Notes: generated by a model from the sequence alone, not told the origin. A DNA stretch of 64,000 nt from Serratia nevei (GCF_024160145.1 NZ_JAMYWQ010000003.1:62001-126000), one strand, 5' to 3'; counted from the stretch's first letter, positions 17,652 to 28,260 are shown. Numbers and translations: made by a program.

Positions 17652-18956
17652 TCAGTGCAGCGCGTCGCCCTGTTTCACCGACGTAAACGCCTGCATCAGC
17701 TTCACGACGTCGTGCATGCCGATGTTGACCTGGTTGATCACTTCCCCGGCATCGTGGGTCAGCGCCACGCCGCCGCCGGCCTGCTCTACGCAGGTTGCCA
17801 TGCCGGCAATCGCCGCCGCCACGCCTTGCTGAATGGACTTGGTCATGCGTTCGATCTCGGTCGCCGCCTTGCGCGACTGTTCCGCCAGCGTGCGCACTTC
17901 GTTGGCGACCACCGCAAAACCGCGCCCGTGCTCACCGGCATGGGCGGCTTCGATCGAGGCGTTAATCGCCAGCAGGTTGGTTTGGGAGGCGATTTTACGA
18001 ATGGCTTCGACGATGGTGCCGATCTGCTGAGAACACTTACCGAGCTCGGTGACCACGTCCGAGGTTTCGCGCGCCGCCGCTTCGACCTGCTGCATGCCTT
18101 TCACCGCCTGCTGCACGATGATCGCGCCCTGCGCCGCCTGCCGATCGGTATCGAGCGACAGATGATGCGCGTTACGCACCATCTCTTCTTCGTGCTGCTG
18201 CTGTTGCATCAGCCGGGTGATGTCCTGGGCAATCTTCACCACTTTCACCACCTGGCCTTCGTTGTCGAGGATCGGGTTATAGCTGGCCTCCAGCCATACC
18301 CGTTCGCCGCGCCGGTTGAGACGCTCAAAACGCCCGGTGATGAACTCGCCGCGCGCCAGGCGCTGCCAATGCCGCCGATAATCGTCGGAAGCGGCGAACG
18401 CCGGCGGGCACAGCACCGCATGCGACTGCCCGCATGCCTCTTCCAGCCGATAGCCCATCAGCGCCAGCATATTGTCGTTGGCGCTGACAATGGTGCCCTG
18501 CGGCGTGAAAGCGATCATCGCCATCGAGCGATTCAGCGCCGCCAGCAAGCTGCGGTGTTCCTGCGCCTGGGTCACTCGCTCGGTCACTTCGCTGGCGATC
18601 TTGACGATTTCCACCACCTTGCCCTGTTTATTCAGCACCGGCGCATAGGTGCCCTGCAGCCATACCGCCTCGCCGTTTTTCGCGATGCGTTTTATGGTGT
18701 CCGTGATAGGTTGCCCCTGATTCAGCGTCTCCCAATGTTTGCGGTACAGCGGGCTGGCGACATAGTTCGGATCGCAGAAAATACGGTGATGCCGGCCAAT
18801 CACGTCATCGCGTTGAAATCCCAGCGTGCTGAGGAAAAGATCGTTGGCGCGCAATACCGTGCCATCGGGGGAGAATACGATCATCGGCACGGCGTGTTCT
18901 ATCGCGCTCAACTCGGCGCCTTTGTGGGTAGTTAACTGACTGAATCGTAAAAGCAT
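17652..18956 (-). CDS. Soluble PAS-PAS methyl-accepting chemotaxis receptor (BdlA-like)
   Basis: Cytoplasmic chemoreceptor of 434 residues with no membrane segment. Two PAS/PAC modules follow each other (about 15-135 and 137-255), each with the conserved [30 protein letters not shown] strand and C-terminal linker. The MCP signalling hairpin tip is [40 protein letters not shown] (central at about 335-375). The signalling domain is short. Architecture matches P. aeruginosa BdlA, a biofilm dispersal regulator, and Aer-like redox sensors; haem or FAD binding is possible but not provable here. It is a single gene between the TetR operon and rlmF. Confidence 0.88.
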   Translation of the reverse strand: MLLRFSQLTTHKGAELSAIEHAVPMIVFSPDGTVLRANDLFLSTLGFQRDDVIGRHHRIFCDPNYVASPLYRKHWETLNQGQPITDTIKRIAKNGEAVWLQGTYAPVLNKQGKVVEIVKIASEVTERVTQAQEHRSLLAALNRSMAMIAFTPQGTIVSANDNMLALMGYRLEEACGQSHAVLCPPAFAASDDYRRHWQRLARGEFITGRFERLNRRGERVWLEASYNPILDNEGQVVKVVKIAQDITRLMQQQQHEEEMVRNAHHLSLDTDRQAAQGAIIVQQAVKGMQQVEAAARETSDVVTELGKCSQQIGTIVEAIRKIASQTNLLAINASIEAAHAGEHGRGFAVVANEVRTLAEQSRKAATEIERMTKSIQQGVAAAIAGMATCVEQAGGGVALTHDAGEVINQVNIGMHDVVKLMQAFTSVKQGDALH

Positions 18957-19249
18957 AAGGTGTAGTCCTTGTAGCAGATGATGGCGCTTTTCTTATTTTT
19001 CCTGGCCACATGCCGCGCCCACACGCAGACGTGCCATCGCGGAAGGAACGGGCAGCGCCGATCCTTCTGGTTATTGCTATTAACCGGATTAAATTTATTT
19101 ATTCAGTAAAGTAATTATTCGAATTTAAATAAACCAACAGCCTAAGATTTTTATTATTAAACCCGTATTGAGAATAACGTAAGTGATGAAAATTGAAAGG
19201 TAAAATGCGGATTTTTGTCGGCGCCGGCAGGTGACCGGCGCCGGAAGGA
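18957..19249. other. Intergenic region upstream of the PAS-MCP gene
   Basis: About 290 nt, AT-rich at 19080-19200. It contains a GGCGCCGG/CCGGCGCC hairpin at about 19218-19241 just after rlmF, which lacks a T run on the minus strand and so is at best a weak or rho-assisted stop. No small gene is seen. The promoter of the MCP gene should be near 18970-19120. Confidence 0.4.
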
Positions 19250-20215
19250 TTAACGCCAGCGTTCGGCTGCCCAGGCGGCCTGTTGCTCGGCGTCATGAAA
19301 GGTCCAGGCGACGAAGCGGCTGATCTTCTGCCCCTGCGCCATCTCGATGGTGCGCACCTCGGCCGCGCCCGCCACCTTCAGCGCATGGTAAATGGCCGGC
19401 AGCGTGGTGTTTTTCGAGATGAGCGAGGTGAACCACAGGCAGTTGTTGGCCTTGCCGACGCTCTCTTCCACCATCTTGCGCACAAAGGCTTCTTCGCCGC
19501 CTTCGCACCACAGCTCGTTGTTCTTGCCGCCGAAGTTTTGCACCGGTTTGTCGGCCACTTCCCCTTTGCCCAACTTATGCAGCTTGCGGCGGGTGCTGGC
19601 GCGCGCTTCCTGCTCGGACGCATGGAACGGCGGGTTGCACAGGGTGGCGTCGAATTTCTCGGCCGCGCCGATGATGCCGCCAAAAATCAGCTCAGGCTGT
19701 TTTTGCAGCCGCAGACGCACGCTGTTACGCAGCGTCGGGTTCATCTCGACGATCATCTTGGCCGAGTTGAGCGACACCGGATCGATTTCAGACCCGGTGA
19801 AACGCCAGCCGTATTCGCGCAGGCCAACGATCGGGTAAATACAGTTGGCGCCGACGCCGACGTCGAGGATCGCCACACCCTTGCCGCGCGGGATCTCGCC
19901 GCCGTTGCTGGTCGCCAGCAGATCCGCCAGGTGGTGCAGATAATCGGCGCGGCCGGGGATCGGCGGGCACAGGTAGTCCGCCGGAATATCCCAGTGCTCG
20001 ATGCCGTAAAAGTGTTGCAGCAACGCACGGTTGAGCATTTTCACCGCCGCCGGATCGGCGAAGTCCACCGAGACATCGCCCCAGGCGTTCGGTTTCACGA
20101 ACGGCGCCAGCGGCGGGCAGCTGGCGATCAGCGCCGGGAAGTCGTAGCGCGAACGATGACGGTTGCGCGGATGCAGGCCGCTTTTCTGCTGCGGGAAGGT
20201 TTTCTTTTTTTCCAC
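19250..20215 (-). CDS. rlmF: 23S rRNA (adenine1618-N6)-methyltransferase
   Basis: SAM-dependent rRNA methyltransferase of about 321 residues that methylates A1618 of 23S rRNA (E. coli YbiN). Conserved features are [16 protein letters not shown] at the start, the SAM motif [16 protein letters not shown], the catalytic NPPF in [13 protein letters not shown], and [19 protein letters not shown]. The frame runs on to 20335, but that would overlap the divergent gene. The GTG at 20215 with AAGAGAG upstream gives the family length. The position between glnQ and ybiB matches the E. coli neighbourhood. Confidence 0.92.
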   Translation of the reverse strand: MEKKKTFPQQKSGLHPRNRHRSRYDFPALIASCPPLAPFVKPNAWGDVSVDFADPAAVKMLNRALLQHFYGIEHWDIPADYLCPPIPGRADYLHHLADLLATSNGGEIPRGKGVAILDVGVGANCIYPIVGLREYGWRFTGSEIDPVSLNSAKMIVEMNPTLRNSVRLRLQKQPELIFGGIIGAAEKFDATLCNPPFHASEQEARASTRRKLHKLGKGEVADKPVQNFGGKNNELWCEGGEEAFVRKMVEESVGKANNCLWFTSLISKNTTLPAIYHALKVAGAAEVRTIEMAQGQKISRFVAWTFHDAEQQAAWAAERWR

Positions 20216-20333
20216 CGTGACGGGCTCTCTTGAAGGTATTTCCGGCGCGTAAGATAACACATCCCGCCCACAATGGCGCAGCGGCGGGAAACCCGGCACA
20301 ATGAAAGCTTCATCGATTGCCACAGGGTCCCCC

Positions 20334-20963
20334 ATGAGCCGTGAATCTCGCTACTATTATGAACCCGCCGCCGGCCACGGCCTGCCGCACGATCCGCTGA
20401 ACGCCATCGTCGGCCCGCGCCCCATCGGCTGGATTTCTTCGCGCAGCGCCGCCGGCTTGCGCAATCTGGCGCCCTACAGCTTTTTCAACTGCTTCAACTA
20501 TCGCCCGCCCATCATCGGTTTCGCCAGCACCGGCTGGAAAGACAGCGTGGCGAATATCGTGGAAACTGGCGAGTTCGTCTGGAATCTGGCGACGCGCCCG
20601 CTGGCGGAAGCGATGAACAACAGTTCCATCAACCTGCCGCGCGGCGAGGATGAATTCGCCTTCGCCGGCGTCACGCCGCTGCCTGGGCGCCGGGTTAAAG
20701 CCGAGCGCGTAGCCGAAAGCCCGGTTAACTTCGAATGCCGGCTGACCCAGTGCATTCAGCTGCAAACCGCCGCCGGTGAACGGGTGGAAACCTGGCTGGT
20801 ATTGGGCGAGGTGGTGGCGGTGCACCTCGATCCGGCGCTGCTGGACGAACACGGCGTCTACCAGACCGCCGCCGCCGAACCTATCCTGCGTGCCGGCGGC
20901 CCGACCGCCTACTACGGCATTTCCGAACAGCAGCGTTTCGATCTGACGCGTCCGACGCGCTGA
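20334..20963 (+). CDS. Flavin reductase-like FMN-binding protein
   Basis: FMN-binding split-barrel protein of 209 residues in the flavin reductase/DIM6-NTAB family. Typical pieces are [15 protein letters not shown] at about 21-35, [22 protein letters not shown], and [18 protein letters not shown]. Such proteins reduce flavin with NAD(P)H or act on flavin-dependent substrates; the partner is not evident. The ATG at 20334 begins with the family N-terminus [21 protein letters not shown] further ATG at 20301 is possible. It is divergent from rlmF and alone. Confidence 0.85.
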   Translation: MSRESRYYYEPAAGHGLPHDPLNAIVGPRPIGWISSRSAAGLRNLAPYSFFNCFNYRPPIIGFASTGWKDSVANIVETGEFVWNLATRPLAEAMNNSSINLPRGEDEFAFAGVTPLPGRRVKAERVAESPVNFECRLTQCIQLQTAAGERVETWLVLGEVVAVHLDPALLDEHGVYQTAAAEPILRAGGPTAYYGISEQQRFDLTRPTR

Positions 20964-21129
20964 TTGTCACCCCCGTTTATACCGCAGAGGGACGGGGGAA
21001 TTAATAATCAAAAAATCTGAATAAAAACTTCAACACTCTCCGATTTCATCCTGCCTGACACTGCGCAATAATCCTCCCATCGAAAGGCATCCCCTTTCTC
21101 CCTAATTCACTTTGACAGGAATGACGAAC

Positions 21130-21390
21130 ATGAAAACCATCAAAACTTTTGCTGCTGCTATCGCCCTGGCCACCGTTTCTTTCACCACTTTCGCCGCTGA
21201 ACACGTCAGCGCCCAGGATGCCGCCCAATTCGAAAAAGCCGGCGTGATCGTCGCCAGCGGCGCGACCGACCTGAGCAGCCTGAAGTCGCAGCTGGCCGCC
21301 AAAGCCGATGCGGCAGGCGCCAAGGCTTTCACCATCACCTCCACCAGCGGTAATAACCTGATGCACGCCACCGCGGTTATCTACAAATAA
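21130..21390 (+). CDS. DUF1471 (YhcN/BhsA family) periplasmic stress protein
   Basis: Small secreted protein of 86 residues. It has a signal peptide of 22 residues ending TFA and a mature DUF1471 domain (AQFEKAGVIVASGATDLSSLKSQLAAKADAAGAKAFTITS, then NNLMHATAVIYK). Relatives BhsA, McbA, YhcN and YdgH respond to acid, peroxide or biofilm cues at the envelope. The ATG at 21130 is about 10 nt after AGGA. It is a single gene with its own terminator. Confidence 0.9.
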   Translation: MKTIKTFAAAIALATVSFTTFAAEHVSAQDAAQFEKAGVIVASGATDLSSLKSQLAAKADAAGAKAFTITSTSGNNLMHATAVIYK

Positions 21391-21407
21391 CCACCGCCCC
21401 AGACGTC

Positions 21408-21445
21408 AAAAAGCCCGCCGGCTCTCACCCCGGCGGGCTTTTTTT
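21408..21445 (+). terminator. Rho-independent terminator of the DUF1471 gene
   Basis: AAAAAGCCCGCCG and CGGCGGGCTTTTT pair around a ten-base loop, followed by a T run. It lies 18 nt after the stop codon. Confidence 0.92.
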
Positions 21446-21677
21446 ATGTTCAAGTGCATTAGCGCTGAATGGGTAAGACAGCGAGTTTCTTGCCGTCCGC
21501 TTTGTCAGCACCCCACGCCTAAACGAACCGGACAATGCTGCCGGAAACGGGTAGAAACCCCGTATTTAGTGGGGTTTGCAGGGGGGATGAACACACATTT
21601 TTTTACCACCCCATTGCTGGACTAACGGGAGAGGATGATTATCATGTTACGCAGACTACAGATGCAGAGAGCGTTGT

Positions 21678-22313
21678 ATGCAACATATCATTGAAGGTTT
21701 CCTCAGTTTCCAGAAAGAGATTTTCCCGCAGCGTAAAGAACTCTTTCGCAGCCTGGCCTCCAGCCAAAATCCTAAAGCGCTGTTTATCTCCTGTTCTGAC
21801 AGCCGTCTGGTGCCCGAGCTGGTGACACAGCAAGAACCCGGGCAACTGTTCGTTATCCGCAACGCCGGTAACATCGTTCCTTCCTTTGGCCCGGAGCCGG
21901 GTGGGGTTTCTGCGACTATCGAATACGCGGTGGTGGCACTGAGCGTCACTGATATCGTGATTTGTGGCCACTCGAACTGTGGCGCCATGAAGGCTATCGC
22001 ATCCTGCCAGTGTCTCGATCCCATGCCTGCGGTAGCCCACTGGCTGCACTACGCGGATGCGGCCAAAGCGGTGGTCGAGAAGAAAACCTGGAATAGCGAA
22101 ACAGACAAAGTTAACGCTATGGTGGAAGAGAACGTTATCGCACAGCTAAATAATATCAAAACCCACCCTTCTGTGGCGGTGGGTCTGCGCAACAGCGGGC
22201 TGCGCCTGCACGGCTGGGTGTACGACATCGAAAGCGGCGAAATTCGTACGCTGGACAGAAACACCAAGAGCTTCGTTTCCCTGGCCGATAATCCCGACGT
22301 CTATTTCGAATAA
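21678..22313 (+). CDS. Beta-class carbonic anhydrase
   Basis: Zinc enzyme of 211 residues interconverting CO2 and bicarbonate. The zinc ligands Cys39 (SCSDSR, with Asp41 and Arg43), His98 and Cys101 ([10 protein letters not shown]) are present. The sequence resembles CynT-type enzymes by eye, but no cyanase gene is adjacent, so its role is probably bicarbonate supply in metabolism. The start is ATG at 21678. Upstream there is an AAACCCC/GGGGTTT hairpin near 21552-21574 in the leader. Confidence 0.92.
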   Translation: MQHIIEGFLSFQKEIFPQRKELFRSLASSQNPKALFISCSDSRLVPELVTQQEPGQLFVIRNAGNIVPSFGPEPGGVSATIEYAVVALSVTDIVICGHSNCGAMKAIASCQCLDPMPAVAHWLHYADAAKAVVEKKTWNSETDKVNAMVEENVIAQLNNIKTHPSVAVGLRNSGLRLHGWVYDIESGEIRTLDRNTKSFVSLADNPDVYFE

Positions 22314-22337
22314 AATAACGCCCGGTTTTAACCATTA

Positions 22338-22369
22338 AATAAAATCCACGCTGCCGCGTGGATTTTATT
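22338..22369. terminator. Bidirectional terminator between carbonic anhydrase and M3 peptidase
   Basis: AATAAAATCCACG and CGTGGATTTTATT pair around a six-base loop, with A/T runs on both sides. It ends both convergent genes. Confidence 0.88.
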
Positions 22370-22376
22370 GTCAGCC

Positions 22377-24233
22377 TTAAACCAACCGCGCCTCTATCGC
22401 GGCGGCGAAGTCGCGACACATCCGTTCGTCACCGTCGGCGTTGTCCGCCAATACCGTCTCGCCGTCCAACACCCGAATGTGCGCTGCCAAATCGAAATCC
22501 GCCGGCGGCTGAGGGCGCGCGGCGGCGGCGGCCATCGTCTGCTGCGCCTCATGCCACGCCTGCGCCACCGTCTGGTTACAGGCCTGCGCCAGAGAGTCCG
22601 GGTTAAATCCTTCGCCGGTCAGGCTGCGCAGCGTATCGTCATGGCTGACGCTGTTGCCCGGCAGCCAATAATGTCGCGCCAGATCCGGGCCGATGGCCGG
22701 ATTGTCCGTCAGGTAACCGTCGCGCTGCAGGAAGAACTGGCGGGTTTGCTCCACCGCCATCATCGCCAGCAGATAGCCCTGGTAAGAGCAGGCGGACTCC
22801 AGCGACAGCAGATGCGGGATTGCCAGCGTCGGGCGCGGGCTGCCGCTGATGCCGAGGATCTTTTGCTCGACCTCGCGCGCCAGCGCGGTGATGGCTTCCG
22901 GCGTGCGCTGCTCGTCATCCCACTGATACAGCGCCCACTCGAAGTACGGCACCAGCAGGATATGGCGTTCGTTGAACGCGCGCATCGGCTGGCGCGCCGC
23001 GATGCCGGCTTCGATCAGCGCATCGGGCACCGCTTCGCCGGCGGCGTTTTTCGCATAGCGTTTCAGCCAGTCGGCGTCGTCCAGCAGGCTGTCGCAGAAC
23101 ATCGACTGGGTTTCGGCATAGGCCATCGAGGTCGGCGGGAACTCCTGCGAGAAACACGGCGCGTTCTGGCGAATGTTGGCGAAGTGCGCCGCGTGGCCGC
23201 CCTCATGGAACAGGGTATTAAGCCCGTAAGCCCCGCTGCCCACCTGTCCCGGCTGTGCCAGGCTGGTGAAGTTGATGCGCGCCGGCACCCATTCCCCCTG
23301 GCGTACAAACGGCGGCACCGGGCCGTGCATAAAGCCGTTCTCATACTTGCCTTTGCGCACCAGCAGATCGAGGTTCATCTCGGCGCCGCCAAAGCCGATA
23401 TGCAGGCGCTTGAAGCTGTCGACCCAGCGCTCCAGCGAACGAGCAAACGGAAAGTAAGGATCCAGTTGGCGGGTGACGTCGCCGGCGCTGGCGAAGCGCA
23501 CGTTCCACGGCTCCAGCGCCTGGCTGCCCTTGTCGGCCGCCAGCTGCTGCAGGCTGCGCGCGTTGGCCTCGCGGGTTTCCCCCTCGAAGCGATCCAGAAT
23601 GGCGAACAGCTGCTCCGGCGTCATGCGCTCGGTCTTGTTCACCTTGTAGTCGAAATAGTTGCGATAGCCCATCTGGCGCGCAAAGCGGTTGCGCAGGCCG
23701 ATCAGCTCCGGCAGGCCGTTATGCAGCAGCCATTGCTCCAGATCGCGCAGCGCCTGCTGCGAGCTGCGGCGGTAGTCTTCGTTCGGGTTGGTCGCCTGAT
23801 TGGTCAACAGCTCGCCGAGCGAGGCCGCCACCCGCCGGCCGTCGGCATTCAGGTGCGTGAGCTGGTAGCCCTTGCGGCGCGAGTAGAGATCGGATTCGGC
23901 GTGGATGATCTGATCCAACAGCGCCTGCGCCTGCGGATCTTCAATCGCGTTACAGTCAAAGAAACGCAGCCAGCCTTGCAGGCCGTGGATCAACGCATCG
24001 CGCTGCGCCTCCTGCGGCAGCGCTGCCAACCCGGCCAGCAGATTGCGGATCTCCGCCAGCCGGCGCGGTTCGGCGATAAAGCGCTTATAGGCGCTTTCCG
24101 CGGCGGAAAAGCGCGCCGACACGTCTTCACCGCCGGTGCCCATGTAGTTTTGCCAGAACAGCTCTTCTTTGGCGCGGTGTACGTCGAGGTAATCCTGGTT
24201 CAATTGATTGAAGTAATCGAGAGCCTGTTGCAT
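22377..24233 (-). CDS. M3-family zinc metallopeptidase (oligoendopeptidase F type)
   Basis: Cytoplasmic zinc peptidase of 618 residues. The HExxH motif is H343-E344-G-G-H347 in LFHEGGHAAHF, with the third ligand Glu expected in the MAYAETQSMFCDSL region about 30 residues later. The long helical N-terminal half is the substrate channel of M3 enzymes, which cleave short peptides. Length and order are normal for PepF-like proteins. It lies 47 nt downstream of ybiB on the same strand. Confidence 0.88.
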   Translation of the reverse strand: MQQALDYFNQLNQDYLDVHRAKEELFWQNYMGTGGEDVSARFSAAESAYKRFIAEPRRLAEIRNLLAGLAALPQEAQRDALIHGLQGWLRFFDCNAIEDPQAQALLDQIIHAESDLYSRRKGYQLTHLNADGRRVAASLGELLTNQATNPNEDYRRSSQQALRDLEQWLLHNGLPELIGLRNRFARQMGYRNYFDYKVNKTERMTPEQLFAILDRFEGETREANARSLQQLAADKGSQALEPWNVRFASAGDVTRQLDPYFPFARSLERWVDSFKRLHIGFGGAEMNLDLLVRKGKYENGFMHGPVPPFVRQGEWVPARINFTSLAQPGQVGSGAYGLNTLFHEGGHAAHFANIRQNAPCFSQEFPPTSMAYAETQSMFCDSLLDDADWLKRYAKNAAGEAVPDALIEAGIAARQPMRAFNERHILLVPYFEWALYQWDDEQRTPEAITALAREVEQKILGISGSPRPTLAIPHLLSLESACSYQGYLLAMMAVEQTRQFFLQRDGYLTDNPAIGPDLARHYWLPGNSVSHDDTLRSLTGEGFNPDSLAQACNQTVAQAWHEAQQTMAAAAARPQPPADFDLAAHIRVLDGETVLADNADGDERMCRDFAAAIEARLV

Positions 24234-24279
24234 AACCGTCCTTCTCAGCCGATGAGGAAATATCCCAGTATAGTCGCGC

Positions 24280-25239
24280 TTAGGCCTGATGCAGGCGTTT
24301 CAGCCCCTGCTCCAGCGTTTCGCTCTGGCCGGCGGCCACCAGGCAACAGGCGATCTGCCGCTGGATGGCCTGCGGGATCGCCACCTCACCCGCCAGGCAG
24401 CGCTCGGTCCAGCGCGCAGTGGTTTCCGCGTCTTTCGCCGCCGGCAACGTCGGCGTTTCATCCTGCAAGGTACGCTCCAGCAATACGCGCTGTTCGCCGC
24501 CGACAATATAGTGAATCTGCGGGCAGCGCAGCGGGTTGGCATAGGCTTCCCCTTCGGTGCCGTGCATCAACAGCCCGCGGGCGCCGATCTGACGGAAAAA
24601 CGACGCCACCCGGCCGACATACTCCGGGTGTGAGACGCTGGCGAGGCGCAGTACATCCTGTTCGCCGAACGGCGTCGCCAGCTTGGCCAGCGTATGGGCG
24701 CTGTTGCGCACCCCCATGCGCCAACGCAGCCCGAGCTGCCGCGCCAGCGGCGCCGACAGCGCGGAAACCGGCATGAATACCGCCTCGCCGTTATCGAGAC
24801 GCTGCTGGGCGTGAACGGCCAGTTCCGACCACGGCAGCCCCAGGGCGCGGAAAATCTCGGCGCTGGTCACGCGGGTGCTGTCGTCCAGCACGCCGTGCAC
24901 CACCACCGGCAGGCCCACTTTCGCGAGCAGCAGCGCCAGCAGCGGCGTCAGGTTGGCCTGCTTGCGCGCGCCGTTGTAGCTCGGCAGCACCACCGGCAGC
25001 GGCCGCCCCTGCGGCGCCTGCAGCGGCAAAACCTGCTGCTGCATCGCCTGGTAGAAGCCCAGCATCTCCTCTTCGGCCTCACCCTTAATGCGCAGCGCGA
25101 TCAGAATGCCGCCCAGCTCCAGCTCGGGGACCGCCCCGGCCAGCATCGCCTGATACAGCTCAAAAGCGGTCTGCCGGTCCAGGTCGCGCGCATGGTTTTT
25201 GCCACGGCCTATTTCTTTGATAATTTTGGTGTAATCCAT
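24280..25239 (-). CDS. ybiB: YbiB, TrpD2-like glycosyltransferase-fold protein
   Basis: Protein of 319 residues with the anthranilate phosphoribosyltransferase fold. The N-terminal helical domain (DRQTAFELYQAMLAGAVPELELGGILIALRIKGE) and the VVLPSYNGARKQANLTPLLALLLA strand match E. coli YbiB/TrpD2, a nucleic-acid-binding protein without anthranilate activity. In E. coli ybiB follows dinG directly; here the prp block and others separate them, while both keep the same strand. The start is ATG at 25239. Confidence 0.92.
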   Translation of the reverse strand: MDYTKIIKEIGRGKNHARDLDRQTAFELYQAMLAGAVPELELGGILIALRIKGEAEEEMLGFYQAMQQQVLPLQAPQGRPLPVVLPSYNGARKQANLTPLLALLLAKVGLPVVVHGVLDDSTRVTSAEIFRALGLPWSELAVHAQQRLDNGEAVFMPVSALSAPLARQLGLRWRMGVRNSAHTLAKLATPFGEQDVLRLASVSHPEYVGRVASFFRQIGARGLLMHGTEGEAYANPLRCPQIHYIVGGEQRVLLERTLQDETPTLPAAKDAETTARWTERCLAGEVAIPQAIQRQIACCLVAAGQSETLEQGLKRLHQA

Positions 25240-25277
25240 CCGAAGGTTCCCTCAGCTCACTCTTCGGTTAGCATACC

Positions 25278-25907
25278 CTATCCGCGCCGCCGCTCAACCT
25301 CCGCCGCCAGCCGCCGCTGCGCCTCATCGCCATCGCGCAGCCCGTCGATCACCCCGGCGGCATCGTCGGCGCTGCGGTTTTGGCTCATCTTCCATTTGCC
25401 TTCGCGCCGGGTGACGGCGATCTCGATACCGACGATGCCTTTAAGCTGCGCGGCGATGTAATTGGCCGGCGCATCGTCGAGCCGCCAGGGCGCCGGGCGG
25501 TGCTCTTCCTGCTGCGCGGTCAGATCGATCAGCTGGCGCCGCAGCCAGGCCGGGTCGTCCATCACCGTCGGCACGCCATACAGCTGCACCACGCTGTAAT
25601 TCCAGGTCGGCACCACCTTGCCGGTCTGGCGCTTGCTCGGGTACCAGCCGGGCGACACATAGCCCTCTATGCCCTGAAAAATCACCAGGCACTCCGCTGT
25701 ATTTTGCAGCCGCCGCCAGTGCTCGTTGGCGCGCGCCAGGTGCGCCCGCAGCCGGATCTGCCCCTGTTCGACGTCGGCCAAAAACGGCAGCGGATCGGCC
25801 GTCAATCCCTGCTCACCGTGGCTGACGAGCAGCCCCAGCGGGTGGGCGCGCACCAGCGCCAACTGGGCATCCAGATCGTCTTCGCGAAATGCGGCGGGTT
25901 GAAACAT
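25278..25907 (-). CDS. PaiB-family FMN-binding protein
   Basis: Protein of 209 residues in the PaiB family, an FMN-binding split barrel described in Bacillus as a negative regulator of sporulation and degradative enzyme genes. Recognisable segments are HPLGLLVSHGEQGLTADPLPFL, GYVSPGWYPSKRQTGKVVPTWNYSVVQLYG and the C-terminal KMSQNRSADD. AGGAG lies 8 nt before the ATG. In enterobacteria the role is undefined; enzymatic flavin or haem chemistry is as likely as regulation. Confidence 0.88.
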   Translation of the reverse strand: MFQPAAFREDDLDAQLALVRAHPLGLLVSHGEQGLTADPLPFLADVEQGQIRLRAHLARANEHWRRLQNTAECLVIFQGIEGYVSPGWYPSKRQTGKVVPTWNYSVVQLYGVPTVMDDPAWLRRQLIDLTAQQEEHRPAPWRLDDAPANYIAAQLKGIVGIEIAVTRREGKWKMSQNRSADDAAGVIDGLRDGDEAQRRLAAEVERRRG

Positions 25908-26059
25908 CAGTATGGCTCCTTATCGCTCTCTCATGATAGCGACAGTAAAGCACCCACCAGCGGTCTACTTAAGATCCAGTATGCGGAGTAATGGGGTGAT
26001 CCACTTAAGCCAGAAAATGATGAGCGCCGCCGTTGCGCGAGCGCGCATCATGAAAGGAT

Positions 26060-26689
26060 TTAGCGGCGGCTGTCGAAAATGAGCTTGCAGGCCAGCCCGG
26101 CGAACACCCCGCTCAGCAGGTAGTTCGGCCAGCGGGCGCTGAAGCGGCGGCCGGCGAAGCGGCTTTTCATGCCGCTGACCGCCAGGATCACCCCGCCGTT
26201 AATCAGCAACCCCACCAGATTCAGCACCGTCGCCAGCGCCAGCATCTGCACCACCACCGAGCCTGAACGCGGATCGATAAACTGCGGGAACAGCGCCAGC
26301 ACGAACAGCGCCATTTTCGGGTTGAGGATGTTGGTGAACAGCCCCTGGCGGAAAATGCGCGCCGTCGGCACCGCCTGCAACCCGGCGGAAGCCTGCAAAC
26401 TGCTGCCGGTTCGCAGCGTTTTCCACGCCAGATAGAGCAGATAGGCGGCGCCCAGCATTCTTACCGCGTCGTAGGCCAGCGGCACGGCGACGAACAGTTG
26501 CGACAACCCCAGCGCCGCCGCCAACGCGTGGCAATACGTGCCGAGCTGAATGCCCGCCAGCGAAGCGAAACCGGCGCGCCGCCCCTGGCTGACGCTGCGC
26601 GAAGCGATCAACAGCATATCCGGGCCGGGGGTCAGCGCCAGCGCCACGCAGGCACCGGAAAACAACAACAGCGTTGCGGCATCAATCAT
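26060..26689 (-). CDS. LysE/RhtB-family amino acid exporter
   Basis: Inner-membrane exporter of 209 residues with about six helices. The family signature is LALTPGPDMLLIASRSVSQGRRAGFASLAGIQLGTYCH near the N-terminus, with FTNILNPKMALFVLALFPQF in the middle. Members export amino acids or related compounds. It lies 79 nt after prpD on the same strand and could receive readthrough from the prp operon, but there is no functional link in sequence. Confidence 0.9.
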   Translation of the reverse strand: MIDAATLLLFSGACVALALTPGPDMLLIASRSVSQGRRAGFASLAGIQLGTYCHALAAALGLSQLFVAVPLAYDAVRMLGAAYLLYLAWKTLRTGSSLQASAGLQAVPTARIFRQGLFTNILNPKMALFVLALFPQFIDPRSGSVVVQMLALATVLNLVGLLINGGVILAVSGMKSRFAGRRFSARWPNYLLSGVFAGLACKLIFDSRR

Positions 26690-26768
26690 GAATCACCTGA
26701 TAAGAAGAGGGACGGGAATGGAGCGTCCATCATAGCGACGCCGACGTGGCTTGTCAGCGTCACTCGCG

Positions 26769-28220
26769 TCAGATCACCCACAGATCGAGATACTCGTTGA
26801 CCGGCATCTGCGCCAGCCGCTGCCGGTCCAGCGACACCTCGAGAATGCGCTGCTGCTGCAGGGCCGGGAACTGGCGCGCCAGGTTGGTTTTGAACTTCTC
26901 GATCAGCAGCGGAATGCCCTCTTCGCGCCGCCGCGCATGGCCGATAGGGTACTCCACCGCCACCTCATCCAGGCTGCTGCCGTCGGCGAACTCTACCGTC
27001 AGCGCATTGGCGATCGATCGTTTTTCCGGATCGTGATAATCGCGGGTGAAGGCGGGATCTTCGTGACAGCGGATCTTGCCGCGCAACGCATCGATGCGCG
27101 GATCCTCGGCCACCCGATCCTCGTAGTCCGCCGCCGTCAGCCGGCCGAACAGCAGCGGGATCGCCACCATATATTGAATGCAGTGATCGCGATCCGCCGG
27201 GTTATCCAGCGGCCCCTGTTTGTCGATAATGCGCAGGCAGGCCTCGTGGGTGCGGATGCTCACCCTGGCGATGTCGGCGGCGGTTTTACCGGCGGCCTGC
27301 ATCTGGCGGTGCAGCGTCATGGCCGCCTCCACGGCGGTCTGGGCATGGAACTCCGCCGGGAACGAAATTTTAAACAGCACGTTCTCCATCACGTACGCGC
27401 CGTACGGCCGCTGGAAGCGGAAAGGCTTGCCGTTGAAAGAGACGTCGTAGAACCCCCAGGTTGGCGCCGTCAGCGCCGAGGGGTAGCCCATTTCGCCGGT
27501 GGCGGCCATCAGCGCCAGCCGTACCGCGCGGGCGGTCGCATCCCCCGCCGCCCAGGATTTGCGGGTGCCGGCGTTCGGCGCGTGGCGATAGGTACGCAGC
27601 GACTGCCCGTCCACCCACGCCAGCGACACCGCGTTCAGGATCTCCGCCCGGCTCAGGCCGAGCAGCTGCGCCACCACCGCGGTGGACGCCACCTTCACCA
27701 GCAGCACGTGATCCAACCCCACCCGGTTGAAGGCGTTTTCCAGCGCCAGGCAGCCCTGGATCTCATGCGCCCTGATCATGGCGATCAGCACCTGCCGCAT
27801 GGTCAGCGGCGCCTTGCCCGCCGCCACCGCCTGGCGCGAGAGCCAGTCGGCCACCGCCAGGATCCCGCCCAGGTTGTCCGACGGGTGGCCCCACTCCGCC
27901 GCCAGCCAGGTGTCGTTGAAGTCGAGCCAGCGGATCATGGCACCGATATTGAACGCCGCCTGCACCGGATCCAGCTGGAAGCGGGTGCCCGGCACCCGGC
28001 TGCCGTTCAGCACCTCGGCGCCCGGCACCACCGGCCCCATCAGTTTCTTGCAGGCCGGATAGCTCAGCGCCTCCAGCCCGCAGCCGAGGGTATCGAGCAG
28101 GCAATAGTGGGCGGTGCGGTACGCCGCCGGGGTATCGACGGCCTCTTTCATCACATAATCGACGATATCGATCATTTCGCGATCGAACGGCGGACGGCGG
28201 GTATTGGCAGACTCAAGCAT
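26769..28220 (-). CDS. prpD: 2-methylcitrate dehydratase PrpD
   Basis: Third enzyme gene of the 2-methylcitrate cycle, about 483 residues, dehydrating 2-methylcitrate to 2-methyl-cis-aconitate. It is nearly collinear with E. coli Prp[60 protein letters not shown], and the end [12 protein letters not shown]. The ATG at 28220 (GGGA 6 nt upstream) gives the E. coli length; 28223 and 28241 are also in frame. It follows prpC by 40 nt. Unlike E. coli, no prpE follows. Confidence 0.95.
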   Translation of the reverse strand: MLESANTRRPPFDREMIDIVDYVMKEAVDTPAAYRTAHYCLLDTLGCGLEALSYPACKKLMGPVVPGAEVLNGSRVPGTRFQLDPVQAAFNIGAMIRWLDFNDTWLAAEWGHPSDNLGGILAVADWLSRQAVAAGKAPLTMRQVLIAMIRAHEIQGCLALENAFNRVGLDHVLLVKVASTAVVAQLLGLSRAEILNAVSLAWVDGQSLRTYRHAPNAGTRKSWAAGDATARAVRLALMAATGEMGYPSALTAPTWGFYDVSFNGKPFRFQRPYGAYVMENVLFKISFPAEFHAQTAVEAAMTLHRQMQAAGKTAADIARVSIRTHEACLRIIDKQGPLDNPADRDHCIQYMVAIPLLFGRLTAADYEDRVAEDPRIDALRGKIRCHEDPAFTRDYHDPEKRSIANALTVEFADGSSLDEVAVEYPIGHARRREEGIPLLIEKFKTNLARQFPALQQQRILEVSLDRQRLAQMPVNEYLDLWVI

Positions 28221-28260
28221 CATGATTCCCGAAGACTCCATAGTGAATATCGATCGGCGC

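Noticed and set aside
19218-19241. GC hairpin after rlmF as a rho-independent terminator
   Set aside because: The stem is good but no T run follows it on the minus strand, so it was not listed as a terminator.
21620-21640. Fur-box-like sequence upstream of the carbonic anhydrase gene
   Set aside because: GATGATTATCATG matches only part of the 19-bp Fur consensus, and no iron-related gene follows.
22368-24776. Very long plus-strand frame opposite the M3 peptidase and ybiB
   Set aside because: It is the antisense of two clearly conserved genes; the translation is Arg/Gln/His-rich shadow sequence caused by high GC at third positions.
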